Of a stretch of 38,161 nt of DNA, positions 24,137 through 32,595 are shown piece by piece. The position numbers and the translations under genes are program-made. Positions within the stretch are counted from its first letter, which is position 1. Each line of letters starts with the position of its first letter. The stretch is from the NCBI GenBank assembly GCA_029218445.1, contig JAQXRI010000106.1, positions 1-38,161 of the forward strand, given 5' to 3'. Under the pieces are notes generated by a model that saw only the letters and a list, made by a program, of their open reading frames with translations, was not told the origin of the DNA and did no database searches. This stretch comes from Prevotellaceae bacterium. Its GTDB lineage: Bacteria; Bacteroidota; Bacteroidia; Bacteroidales; Bacteroidaceae.

Positions 24137-25456
24137 ATGAAGAAAAAGACAATTTTAATGACCGTCGCCCTCTTCTTTGCCTCTCACGGCGTGATGCAGG
24201 CACAGGTGGTGGAAGAGGACAAGGACGATGAAAACGAAATCACCGTGCTCGACCAGAACGGGGAAGAAGAAGTGATAGAATTCCCCGAAGCCATGGCATT
24301 CGAACTCGACAGCCTGCTCAACTTGTATATGTCGAAGACATATCTCTCGGAAGACAACGACTGCCGCATGAAGGACGTAAACCCCGTATTTGAGAAGGAA
24401 GTGTATATTGACCGACTGAAGAGAATACCGGCCACAATAGAACTTCCATACAACGAGGTGGTACAGAAATTCATCGACCGCTACAGCGGACGTCTGCGCC
24501 ACTCCGTCAGCTATATGCTGGGGGCTTCAAACTTCTATATGCCAATATTTGAAGAGGCTCTCGAAACCTATGGATTGCCGCTCGAACTGAAGTATCTGCC
24601 TGTCATCGAGTCGGCGCTCAATCCAAAGGCCGTGTCGAGAGTGGGAGCTACAGGACTGTGGCAGTTTATGCTTGCCACCGGCAAACAGTATGGGCTGAAT
24701 GTCAATTCGCTCGTTGACGAGCGGCGCGACCCCGTCAAGTCGTCGTATGCCGCCGCCCACTATCTGAGCGACCTCTACAAAGTGTTTGGCGACTGGAATC
24801 TTGTGATAGCGGCCTACAATTGCGGTCCCGACAACATCAACAAAGCCATCCACCGCTCGAAGGGAGCCAAGGACTATTGGCAGATTTATCCTTATCTTCC
24901 CAAGGAAACAAGAGGTTATGTGCCGGCTTTCATTGCGGCAAACTATATAATGAACTACTACTGCGACCACAACATCTGCCCAATGGTGACCCGTCTGCCT
25001 GCCAAGACCGACACGGTAATGGTGAGTAGAAACGTGCATCTGGAACAGGTGGCCGCCGTATGCAATGTTGACATTGAGCAGTTGCGCGCACTCAATCCGT
25101 CTTACCGACGCGACATAGTGCCTGGACTCACCGAGTTGTCGGCTTTGCGTCTGCCACAAACCGATGTAGGCCGATTCATCGACCGTGAGGATTCGGTTTA
25201 CAACCATCGTGCCGACGAGTTGCTCAACCGCAGGGCTACGGTGGCCGTCAACGATGTGCAGCCCACCTACAGCTCGAAAAAGAAGAGCAGCAGGCGCAGC
25301 AGGTCGAGCAAAGGCTCACGCACTGTTACCATCAAACAAGGACAGACCCTGTCGGAAATAGCCAAGCGCAACGGTACGACAGTGGCCAAACTGAAGAAAC
25401 TCAACGGTATAAAGGGAACGAACATACGTGCCGGAAAAAAACTCAGGGTACGGTGA
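24137..25456 (+). CDS. mltD: MltD-like membrane-bound lytic transglycosylase with LysM
   Basis: MltD-type enzymes cleave peptidoglycan glycan strands to leave 1,6-anhydroMurNAc ends. After a signal peptide (MKKKTILMTVALFFASHGVMQA) and an acidic linker, the GH23-like domain has catalytic Glu158 in LPVIESALNP, then ATGLWQFMLATGKQYGL and AYNCGPDNINKAI. A basic Ser/Arg-rich linker (SKKKSSRRSRSSKGS) leads to one C-terminal LysM domain (QGQTLSEIAKRNGTTV) that binds wall glycan. An incomplete LysM-like stretch may lie near residue 310. Unlike E. coli MltD (two LysM, lipoprotein), no lipobox Cys is seen, so this form is probably secreted to the periplasm. Confidence 0.93.
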   Translation: MKKKTILMTVALFFASHGVMQAQVVEEDKDDENEITVLDQNGEEEVIEFPEAMAFELDSLLNLYMSKTYLSEDNDCRMKDVNPVFEKEVYIDRLKRIPATIELPYNEVVQKFIDRYSGRLRHSVSYMLGASNFYMPIFEEALETYGLPLELKYLPVIESALNPKAVSRVGATGLWQFMLATGKQYGLNVNSLVDERRDPVKSSYAAAHYLSDLYKVFGDWNLVIAAYNCGPDNINKAIHRSKGAKDYWQIYPYLPKETRGYVPAFIAANYIMNYYCDHNICPMVTRLPAKTDTVMVSRNVHLEQVAAVCNVDIEQLRALNPSYRRDIVPGLTELSALRLPQTDVGRFIDREDSVYNHRADELLNRRATVAVNDVQPTYSSKKKSSRRSRSSKGSRTVTIKQGQTLSEIAKRNGTTVAKLKKLNGIKGTNIRAGKKLRVR

Positions 25457-25530
25457 AAACACCTTATTAATATATATATAGAGTTGACGAGTTACATTAC
25501 AAGTTGCATTATCAAAAAAACAGTTTAGTT

Positions 25531-27801
25531 ATGGACGACGAGCAGAAAAAAAGGGAAGAACTGGACGACAAGCTGATAATGGGCGCATTCCAGCATCTAT
25601 TGGACTCCTATAGTGCCTCAAGGCATCGCCAAAAAATTGATATCATAACCAAGGCATTCAATTTTGCACGCCAAGCCCACAAGGGAGTGAGGCGACTCTC
25701 TGGCGAGCCATATATACTGCACCCCATAGCGGTGGCACAGATAGCTTGCGAAGAAGTGGGATTGGGCTCTACCAGCATTTGCGCAGCGTTGCTACACGAT
25801 GTAGTGGAAGATACTGACTATACCACCGAAGACATCGAGAACATCTTTGGAGCTAAGATAGCGCAGATTGTTGACGGACTGACGAAAATCAGCGGTGGCA
25901 TTTTCGGCGAGCAGGCATCGGCACAGGCCGAGAACTTCAAGAAACTGCTTCTCACCATGAGCGACGACATTCGCGTCATACTCATAAAAATATGCGACCG
26001 TCTCCACAACATGCGTACTCTGGCCAGCCAGCCCGCCAACAAGCAGTATAAGATAGCGGGCGAAACGCTTTATCTTTACGCACCATTGGCCAACCGCCTT
26101 GGACTCAACAAGATAAAGACTGAACTGGAAGACCTCAGCTTCAAATACGAGCATCCCGACGAGTATGCAGCCATTGAGCGCAAACTGGAATCGACACAGA
26201 CTTCACGCCACGAACTGTTCGACCAGTTTACGTCGCCCATTGAGCAGGCTCTCGACCACATGGGCATAAAATATGTTATAAAGGAGCGTGTGAAGAGTCC
26301 TTACTCCATATGGAACAAGATGCAGAACAAGCATGTCACATTCGAGGAAATATACGACATCCTTGCCGTACGCATCATCTTTACGCCAAAGCACCGCGAA
26401 GACGAGATAAACGAGTGCTTCAATATTTATGTAGCCATCAGCCAGATATACAAGTCGCATCCCGACCGCCTGCGCGATTGGCTCAACCATCCGAAGGCCA
26501 ACGGCTATCAGGCCCTACACGTGACGCTTATGTCAAAACAGGGACGATGGATAGAGGTGCAGATAAGGTCTGACCGCATGAACGAGATAGCTGAGCAGGG
26601 CTTTGCCGCCCACTGGAAATACAAGGAAGGCGGCGAAATAGAGTTTACCGAGGACGAAGGCGAACTCAACGAGTGGCTCCACACCATAAAGGAAATACTC
26701 GACGATCCGCAGCCCGACGCCATGGACTTTCTCGATGCCATCAAGCTCAACCTCTTTGCGTCGGAGATATTCGTCTTTACTCCCAAGGGCGAAATCAAGA
26801 CAATGCCCGCAGGATGTACCGCCCTCGACTTCGCCTTTTCCATACACACCTTCCTTGGCAGCCATTGCATCGGTGCAAAGGTCAACCACAAACTTGTGCC
26901 CTTGAGCCACAAGCTGCAGAGCGGCGACCAGGTGGAGATACTCACGTCGAAGTCGCAGCATGTGCAGGCATCGTGGATTAACTTTGTGTCAACGGCCAAG
27001 GCCAAGGCCAAGATTCAAGCCATACTCCGCCGTGACGGACGCGGCATACAGAAGCAGGGCGAGGAAACGCTGCGCGCTTTCTTCGAGAACAACGACATGG
27101 AATATACATCGGAGGCCGCCGACCAGCTTGCCGCCTTTCACGACATCAGCAAGCGTGACGAATTTTTCCAGGCCATTGGCGAGAAGAGGGTAATTCTTGG
27201 CGAGAAGGACATTGACGAACTGAACGGCAAGAAGAAGGAGTCGTCGGGCATAGGATGGCGCAAGTTTGTGCCTTTCCTCAAGACGCAAAAGGCGAAGAAG
27301 GACGATGAACAGGAAGCAAGCAACCTGCTCGTGGTAAGCGATAAGCTCAACCGCAAGAAACCAATATTCATAACCGACGACAACATCACTCAATACAAGT
27401 TCATGCACTGCTGTCACCCAATACCTGGCGACGACGTACTGGGTTTCATCGACAACAAAAAGCAGATTGAGATACACAAGAGGGCGTGCCCTGTGGCAGC
27501 ACGCCTGAAAACAAGTTTCGGCAACCGTATTCTTGACGCCAAGTGGGACATGCACAAGACGCTCTTCTTCGACGCTACGGTGCAGATAAAGGGTATCGAC
27601 CGCATCGGTCTGCTCAACGAGGTGACAAATGTCATATCAAGACAGATGAACGTCAATATCCACACTGTATCGATAACCTGCGACGATGACATCTTCGACG
27701 GCAAGTTTGAACTTCGTGTACACGACCGCGAAGACGTGAAGGTAATCATCGACAACCTCAAAAAAGTCAACGGCTTACAGGAAGTGAGTCAGATAATGTG
27801 A
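25531..27801 (+). CDS. spoT: Bifunctional (p)ppGpp synthetase/hydrolase SpoT/Rel
   Basis: Makes and hydrolyses the alarmone (p)ppGpp. The HD hydrolase site is intact: LLHDVVEDTDY (His89-Asp90) with CDRLHNMRTLAS further on. The synthetase domain follows (RVKSPYSIWNKMQ, then HPKANGYQALHVTLM and EVQIRSDRMNEIAEQGFAAHWKYK). The TGS domain (EIFVFTPKGEIKTMPAGCTALDFAF), a Zn-finger-like CCHPIPGD segment and a C-terminal ACT domain complete it. ATG 25531 is preferred over a TTG at 25504. At 756 residues it is a normal size. It is the last gene of the parAB-mltD run, and the pectinesterase follows with only 2 bases between them. Confidence 0.95.
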   Translation: MDDEQKKREELDDKLIMGAFQHLLDSYSASRHRQKIDIITKAFNFARQAHKGVRRLSGEPYILHPIAVAQIACEEVGLGSTSICAALLHDVVEDTDYTTEDIENIFGAKIAQIVDGLTKISGGIFGEQASAQAENFKKLLLTMSDDIRVILIKICDRLHNMRTLASQPANKQYKIAGETLYLYAPLANRLGLNKIKTELEDLSFKYEHPDEYAAIERKLESTQTSRHELFDQFTSPIEQALDHMGIKYVIKERVKSPYSIWNKMQNKHVTFEEIYDILAVRIIFTPKHREDEINECFNIYVAISQIYKSHPDRLRDWLNHPKANGYQALHVTLMSKQGRWIEVQIRSDRMNEIAEQGFAAHWKYKEGGEIEFTEDEGELNEWLHTIKEILDDPQPDAMDFLDAIKLNLFASEIFVFTPKGEIKTMPAGCTALDFAFSIHTFLGSHCIGAKVNHKLVPLSHKLQSGDQVEILTSKSQHVQASWINFVSTAKAKAKIQAILRRDGRGIQKQGEETLRAFFENNDMEYTSEAADQLAAFHDISKRDEFFQAIGEKRVILGEKDIDELNGKKKESSGIGWRKFVPFLKTQKAKKDDEQEASNLLVVSDKLNRKKPIFITDDNITQYKFMHCCHPIPGDDVLGFIDNKKQIEIHKRACPVAARLKTSFGNRILDAKWDMHKTLFFDATVQIKGIDRIGLLNEVTNVISRQMNVNIHTVSITCDDDIFDGKFELRVHDREDVKVIIDNLKKVNGLQEVSQIM

Positions 27802-27803
27802 TT

Positions 27804-28760
27804 ATGAAACGCAAACTATTTTTACTCTTGGCAATGGTATCGTTGACTGTTACGGCAGCCAACAAGTATGACAATCCCGACACGCTCGTTGTGGCGCGTG
27901 ACGGCACAGGTGAATTTCGCAACATCGACGATGCCATAGAGGTGTGTCGTGCTTTCATGGACTACCACAAGGTAATCTTTGTAAAGAAAGGCATCTACAA
28001 GGAAAAACTCGTCATACCTTCATGGTTGACAAACATCGAGATATGTGGAGAGGATGCCGAGAACACCGTAATAACGTGGGACGACCATGCAAACATCAAG
28101 ACAACCGAGCGTCCTAACGGCATGGGCACATTCCGCACCTATACCTTGAAGGTGGAAGGCAGCGACATTACGCTCAAAAACATCACCATCGAGAACAACT
28201 CCGCCCGACTTGGACAAGCCGTGGCTCTGCATACCGAGGGCGATGGCATAGTGATAGTCAATTGCCGACTCTTGGGTCATCAAGACACCGTATATACCGG
28301 TGTCGCAGGCTCACGACAGTTGTTCAAAGACTGTTACATCGAGGGAACGACCGACTTTATCTTCGGCCCTGGAACGGCATGGTTTGAGAACTGCGAGATA
28401 CGCAGTAAGGCAAATTCATATATCACTGCCGCCTCTACACCGCAGTCACAACCTTACGGCTACGTGTTCCACAACTGCCGTCTCACCGCCGACGAGGGCA
28501 TCGACAAGGTTTTTCTTGGCCGTCCATGGCGCGACTACGGCTACACGCTGTTCATCAACTGCCAACTTGGCTCCCACATCCGACCCGAAGGATGGCACCA
28601 TTGGCAGAAAAACCGCGAACAGACTGCCCGATATTTGGAGTATGGAAATACAGGAGCAGGGGCTGACGTGAAGAATCGCGTGCCATGGAGCCGCCAACTG
28701 ACAAAGAAGGAGGCTCAACGCATCACCATGGAGGAGGTGCTGGGAGATAAGGCTATTTAA
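27804..28760 (+). CDS. Pectin methylesterase (CE8)
   Basis: Removes methyl groups from homogalacturonan so that lyases and hydrolases can act. A Sec signal peptide (about residues 1-18) is followed by a right-handed beta-helix. The active site is complete: LGQAVALHT, GHQDTVYTG (Asp161), GTTDFIFGPG (Asp184, the nucleophile) and GRPWRDYG (Arg240, Trp242). ATG 27804 is preferred over an overlapping GTG at 27798. At 318 residues it is a single-domain enzyme. It begins 2 bases after spoT, an unusual pairing, and stands 570 bases upstream of the susC gene, so it may be transcribed from either context. Confidence 0.93.
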   Translation: MKRKLFLLLAMVSLTVTAANKYDNPDTLVVARDGTGEFRNIDDAIEVCRAFMDYHKVIFVKKGIYKEKLVIPSWLTNIEICGEDAENTVITWDDHANIKTTERPNGMGTFRTYTLKVEGSDITLKNITIENNSARLGQAVALHTEGDGIVIVNCRLLGHQDTVYTGVAGSRQLFKDCYIEGTTDFIFGPGTAWFENCEIRSKANSYITAASTPQSQPYGYVFHNCRLTADEGIDKVFLGRPWRDYGYTLFINCQLGSHIRPEGWHHWQKNREQTARYLEYGNTGAGADVKNRVPWSRQLTKKEAQRITMEEVLGDKAI

Positions 28761-28768
28761 TCGTTTCT

Positions 28769-28830
28769 TCGACGAATTGTCTAAACCGCCCCTACAGACG
28801 GCGACTTGACGAGTTAAGATAATTCGTCGA
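28769..28830. repeat. Inverted repeat just after the pectinesterase gene
   Basis: TCGACGAATT (28769-28778) is repeated exactly as AATTCGTCGA (28821-28830), enclosing 42 bases. Inside is CGCCCCTACAGACGGCG (28787-28803), which recurs almost unchanged at 37585-37600 on the far side of the pectin locus. Part of the AT-rich gap 28761-29333. Confidence 0.6.
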
Positions 28831-28858
28831 ACTCACGTAATATTAAGGCTAAATCAAC

Positions 28859-28975
28859 TTTCCCACCCTTTGAAATGGTAGTACGACAAGATGTTTTTTC
28901 ATGATATTCTGCCTTTTGGGACGCCCACACCACAGCCGCTGCGCATTCCTTACTATCATTTCAAAGGGTGGGAAA
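28859..28975. mobile_element. MITE-like element with 23-base terminal inverted repeats
   Basis: The 23-base left arm (28859-28881, opening TTTCCCACCC) and right arm (28953-28975, ending GGGTGGGAAA) are inverted repeats with one mismatch. They enclose 71 bases and total 117 bases, the size and form of a non-autonomous MITE. No protein is encoded and no target-site duplication is evident. A related GGGTGGGAG lies at about 29104-29112. The alternative is a long RNA hairpin at the pectinesterase 3' end. Confidence 0.5.
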
Positions 28976-29002
28976 TTTCAGTAAGGTGATTATAAATGCC
29001 AA

Positions 29003-29037
29003 TGAACTTTAATTTTTAATTGACTTCGTCGAATTTC
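29003..29037. repeat. Dispersed intergenic repeat, copy 1
   Basis: A 35-base AT-rich segment opening TGAACTTTAATTTTTAATTG and closing CGAATTTC. Its near-identical copy is at 37548-37583, on the other side of the SusC/D genes; the two differ in one extra T and two bases. A partial third copy is near 37629-37655. Confidence 0.65.
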
Positions 29038-29175
29038 GTTTCTTTTTTTTAATTCTATTCTCCCTTAGAGTGGGGGGGCAAGTTACCGCACTGCATGGAA
29101 AAGGGTGGGAGTTGTTCAGTGATATTATATGAATAGATACCAAAGGCGCACACAATGCTTAATAAAAGTTAATTG

Positions 29176-29197
29176 TATATTCTTTTTTTAGAATATA
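29176..29197. promoter_or_regulatory. Dyad upstream of the susC promoter
   Basis: TATATTCT (29176-29183) and AGAATATA (29190-29197) form a perfect 8-bp inverted repeat around six Ts, 25 bases upstream of the putative -7 box. It may be an activator site for the pectin genes or, less likely, a terminator for upstream transcription. Binding partner unknown. Confidence 0.4.
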
Positions 29198-29221
29198 TTT
29201 CAATTTGTGATTTATTTGGTA

Positions 29222-29229
29222 TAAATTTG
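29222..29229 (+). promoter_or_regulatory. -7 box of the susC operon
   Basis: TAAATTTG fits TAnnTTTG and is about 105 bases upstream of the susC ATG, leaving a leader of about 95 bases, as usual for SusC genes. Several TTTG runs (29204, 29215) are not at the ideal -33 spacing. Confidence 0.5.
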
Positions 29230-29333
29230 CAGCTGAATTTCTGTAAATAGAGGATAAATGCCACTATTTGAGTATTCCAAGCAACAAACAAGATCAAAAA
29301 ATACGAATACACTAACTAAAAAAATAAAATCGT

Positions 29334-32300
29334 ATGAAACAACAACTCAAGAGAGCCTCAGTGGCTTTACTCATGACGATGGTTTGTTTCCTCGCATTTG
29401 CGCAAAAGACTATCACCGGAACGGTAAAAGACTCTCAGGGAGAGGCCGTCATCGGTGCGAGCATCCTTGAAAAAGGTACGCGCAACGGAGTGGTGACAGA
29501 CTTCGACGGTAATTTTACCATTAAAGTGTCGGGAAAGGACCCTATTGTAGTGTCTTACATTGGCATGAAGTCCCAGACTTTAAACATTGGCAACAAGACA
29601 AAGTTTGACATTGTGCTTGAAGACGAATCGACGAGTCTTAACGACCTCGTGGTCATCGGTTATGGTACGGTGAAGAAGAAGGACCTGACGGGTTCTGTTT
29701 CATCCATCAACCAAAAGCAGATAGCCAACGTGCCTGTCAGCAATGTCAGCGAGGCCATGACGGGAAAGATGGCCGGTGTAAACATCACCACTACCGAAGG
29801 CTCACCTGACGCCGACGTGAAGATTCGCGTGCGTGGAGGCGGCTCGCTCTCGCAGGACAACTCGCCTCTCTACATCGTTGACGGATTCCCCGTTACAAGC
29901 ATCAGCGACATCGCTCCAAGCGAAATACAGAGCATCGACGTGCTGAAAGACGCATCGTCGACGGCCATCTACGGTGCCAGAGGTGCCAACGGTGTCATCA
30001 TCATCACCACAAAGGAAGGCAAGGAAGGAAAGGTACAGGTGAACTTCAACGGTTCGCTGGGATGGAAGAAAGTGACCAAGACCGTAAAGACACTCTCGCC
30101 CTACGACTATGCCTATTATCAGTATGAGCTGGGCTCGGCCGACTACGGCAACTTCAACGACCTCGAAATATGGAAGTCGGTGGAAGGCACTGACTATCAG
30201 GACGAGATATTCGGCCGTACAGGCGTGCAGCGACAGTACAACACAAGTGTGAGCGGTGGCTCAAAGGACATCAAGTTCAACGTAGGCTTCTCGCATACCG
30301 ACGAAGAGAGCATCATGCTCGGCTCGGGATATGCCAAGAACAACATCAACGCCAAGCTGAACGTCAACCTCAACAAGTGGCTGACCTTTGACTTCAACGC
30401 ACGCCTCGGCTACACGAAGCTCGACGGACTGAGCGGCGGTGCCGACACCAACGAGTCGAATGCCGCCAACGGTATCGTGGCAAACACCGTATCGCACGGT
30501 CCTGTCGAGATGCTCTCTACCGGAAGCGACGAAGACGAGGAAAACAGCGGCTCGCAGCGACGCACTCCACTGCAGCGCATCACCTCTACATACAAATTCC
30601 AGGAACGCCTGCAGCAGAACTACAACGCCGGACTTAACTGGAAGCCTTTCAAGAACATAACCTTCAGAACAGAGTTCGGCTACGGATGGCGCAACAACAG
30701 CACCGACCAGGTGTGGGGCAGCGACGCTACTACCAACTCAAAGTATGGCTACAACGGTATGCCACAGGCACAGTTCACCAAGGTGAACCAGCGCGACTGG
30801 CGCAACGCCAACACTTTGACATACAACAACGACAAGCTGTTTGGCGGCCGCGACCGCATCAACGTGCTGATTGGTCAGGAGTGGACAAGCGTTGAAAAGA
30901 CTACACGCACGTCAACCTCAGTGGGATTCCCCACAACGATGACCATCCACGAGGTGCTTTCAAACACGGCGGCCGGAACGGCACTGCCCAACGAGTCGGA
31001 CATTGCAGCCGACGAGAACGTGCTGTCTTACTTCGGACGTATCAACTACACTCTGGCCGACAAATATCTTGCCACATTCACAATGCGTGCCGACGGTTCG
31101 AGCAAGTTCGGCGACGGCAACCGTTGGGGCGTGTTCCCATCGTTGGCTTTGGCATGGCGCATGTCGGAAGAGGCATTCATGAAATCGACAAGCAGCTGGC
31201 TGTCGAACCTCAAGATGCGCCTCAGCTTTGGTACGGCAGGCAACAACCGCATCAATTCGGGACTCATCTCAACCACATACTCCATGGCAAGCAACACCTC
31301 GAAGGCTCCTTTCTTCAACGAAGAGCGTCAGGCAATGCTTGAACACGGAAAATACCTCTACAACCCCGACCTGAAATGGGAAACTACCATTACAAGAAAC
31401 TTCGGCGTTGACTTCGGATTCCTCCGCGGACGCATCAACGGTACCTTGGACTTCTACTGGAACACCACCAAAGACCTGCTCATGCAGACCGTAGTGCCAA
31501 GCAACACCGGCTACAACTACCAGTTCCAGAATTTCGGTAAGACGAGCAACAAGGGTGTCGAACTGACCATCAACGCCACCATTGCCGACAAGAAGAACTG
31601 GGGACTGAACTTCAACTTCAACATTGCCTACAACAAGAACAAGATTGACGAGCTGAACATGGAAAACCCATGGCAGAGCAGCAACTGGAGCGGCAGCACG
31701 ATTTCAAAATACGAAGACTTCAAGGTGGAAGAGGGCGGTGCTCTCGGCGAACTCTGGGGCTACAAGACCAACGGGTTCTTCACCGTTTATGACGCAGTGA
31801 GCAACCCCAACGGACAGCTCGTGCTGAACGGAACAAAGTGGGAGCTGCGCGAAGGACTGAAGGACAACAGCCCGACGCTGACGGGCGGCAGCTACTATCC
31901 CGGCGGACTGCGCGTGGAGGTCGATGAGAACGGCGCCCCATTGAAGCAGCGACTCGGCAACACGGTGCCCACCACTACCGGTGGCTTCGGATTCGACGGT
32001 CATGTGGGCAACTTCGACTTCAACGTCTTCTTCAACTACTCGCTCGGCAACAAGGTTGTCAACGGTACGAAACTGGCCAACTCGTTCTACCACGGTTCGG
32101 CAAAGAACTACAACCTTGTTGACGACTTTGCCCTTGGCAGCCGATACACATGGATTGACCCAGAGAACGGCTTGAACCTCGGCCGTCCGTCAACCGCCAC
32201 CATCGAGGCCTACGGCGGTGCGTCGGGCCTCATAGCACGTCTCAACGAAATTAACCAGAACGCCTCGATATACAACCCCGCCGGAGTGTCCAACATGGCC

Positions 32301-32573
32301 ATCATCGACTATGCCGTTGAAGACGCTTCGTTCCTGCGCCTGCAGAACGTAACCGTCGGCTACACACTGCCGAAGAAATGGGTTAAGAACGCATTCCTTG
32401 AGAGCGTAAGAATATATTTCACGGGCTACAACCTGCTCTGCTTCACCGGCTACGACGGCTACGACCCCGAAGTGGACACCAGCAGCAAGAACAACCCAAT
32501 GTGCCCCGGCATCGACTATGCAGCCTATCCAAAGAGCCGCACATTCGTAGGAGGCATCAACATCACTTTCTAA
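29334..32573 (+). CDS. SusC-like TonB-dependent outer membrane transporter
   Basis: Outer-membrane channel that imports oligosaccharides with its partner SusD, using TonB energy. The signal peptide ends FAFAQ. Residues about 25-105 are the carboxypeptidase-regulatory-like domain (TITGTVKDSQGEAVIGASI). The SusC signature follows: LVVIGYGTVKKKDLTGSVSS (TonB box region), then the plug (LYIVDGFPV, ASSTAIYGARGANGVIII) and a 22-strand barrel ending SRTFVGGINITF. Length 1079 is normal. It is followed after 22 bases by susD. Substrate is inferred to be a pectic glycan from the upstream pectinesterase and the downstream lipoprotein. Confidence 0.94.
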   Translation: MKQQLKRASVALLMTMVCFLAFAQKTITGTVKDSQGEAVIGASILEKGTRNGVVTDFDGNFTIKVSGKDPIVVSYIGMKSQTLNIGNKTKFDIVLEDESTSLNDLVVIGYGTVKKKDLTGSVSSINQKQIANVPVSNVSEAMTGKMAGVNITTTEGSPDADVKIRVRGGGSLSQDNSPLYIVDGFPVTSISDIAPSEIQSIDVLKDASSTAIYGARGANGVIIITTKEGKEGKVQVNFNGSLGWKKVTKTVKTLSPYDYAYYQYELGSADYGNFNDLEIWKSVEGTDYQDEIFGRTGVQRQYNTSVSGGSKDIKFNVGFSHTDEESIMLGSGYAKNNINAKLNVNLNKWLTFDFNARLGYTKLDGLSGGADTNESNAANGIVANTVSHGPVEMLSTGSDEDEENSGSQRRTPLQRITSTYKFQERLQQNYNAGLNWKPFKNITFRTEFGYGWRNNSTDQVWGSDATTNSKYGYNGMPQAQFTKVNQRDWRNANTLTYNNDKLFGGRDRINVLIGQEWTSVEKTTRTSTSVGFPTTMTIHEVLSNTAAGTALPNESDIAADENVLSYFGRINYTLADKYLATFTMRADGSSKFGDGNRWGVFPSLALAWRMSEEAFMKSTSSWLSNLKMRLSFGTAGNNRINSGLISTTYSMASNTSKAPFFNEERQAMLEHGKYLYNPDLKWETTITRNFGVDFGFLRGRINGTLDFYWNTTKDLLMQTVVPSNTGYNYQFQNFGKTSNKGVELTINATIADKKNWGLNFNFNIAYNKNKIDELNMENPWQSSNWSGSTISKYEDFKVEEGGALGELWGYKTNGFFTVYDAVSNPNGQLVLNGTKWELREGLKDNSPTLTGGSYYPGGLRVEVDENGAPLKQRLGNTVPTTTGGFGFDGHVGNFDFNVFFNYSLGNKVVNGTKLANSFYHGSAKNYNLVDDFALGSRYTWIDPENGLNLGRPSTATIEAYGGASGLIARLNEINQNASIYNPAGVSNMAIIDYAVEDASFLRLQNVTVGYTLPKKWVKNAFLESVRIYFTGYNLLCFTGYDGYDPEVDTSSKNNPMCPGIDYAAYPKSRTFVGGINITF

Positions 32574-32595
32574 CCATCATCAAAGAAGAAAAGAC

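Noticed and set aside
24155..24502. Minus-strand frames opposite mltD
   Set aside because: They are shadows of the signal peptide and linker region of a well-supported lytic transglycosylase.
28446..28718. Minus-strand open frame opposite the pectinesterase
   Set aside because: The plus-strand frame has a complete CE8 active site and signal peptide; the reverse frame has no domain.
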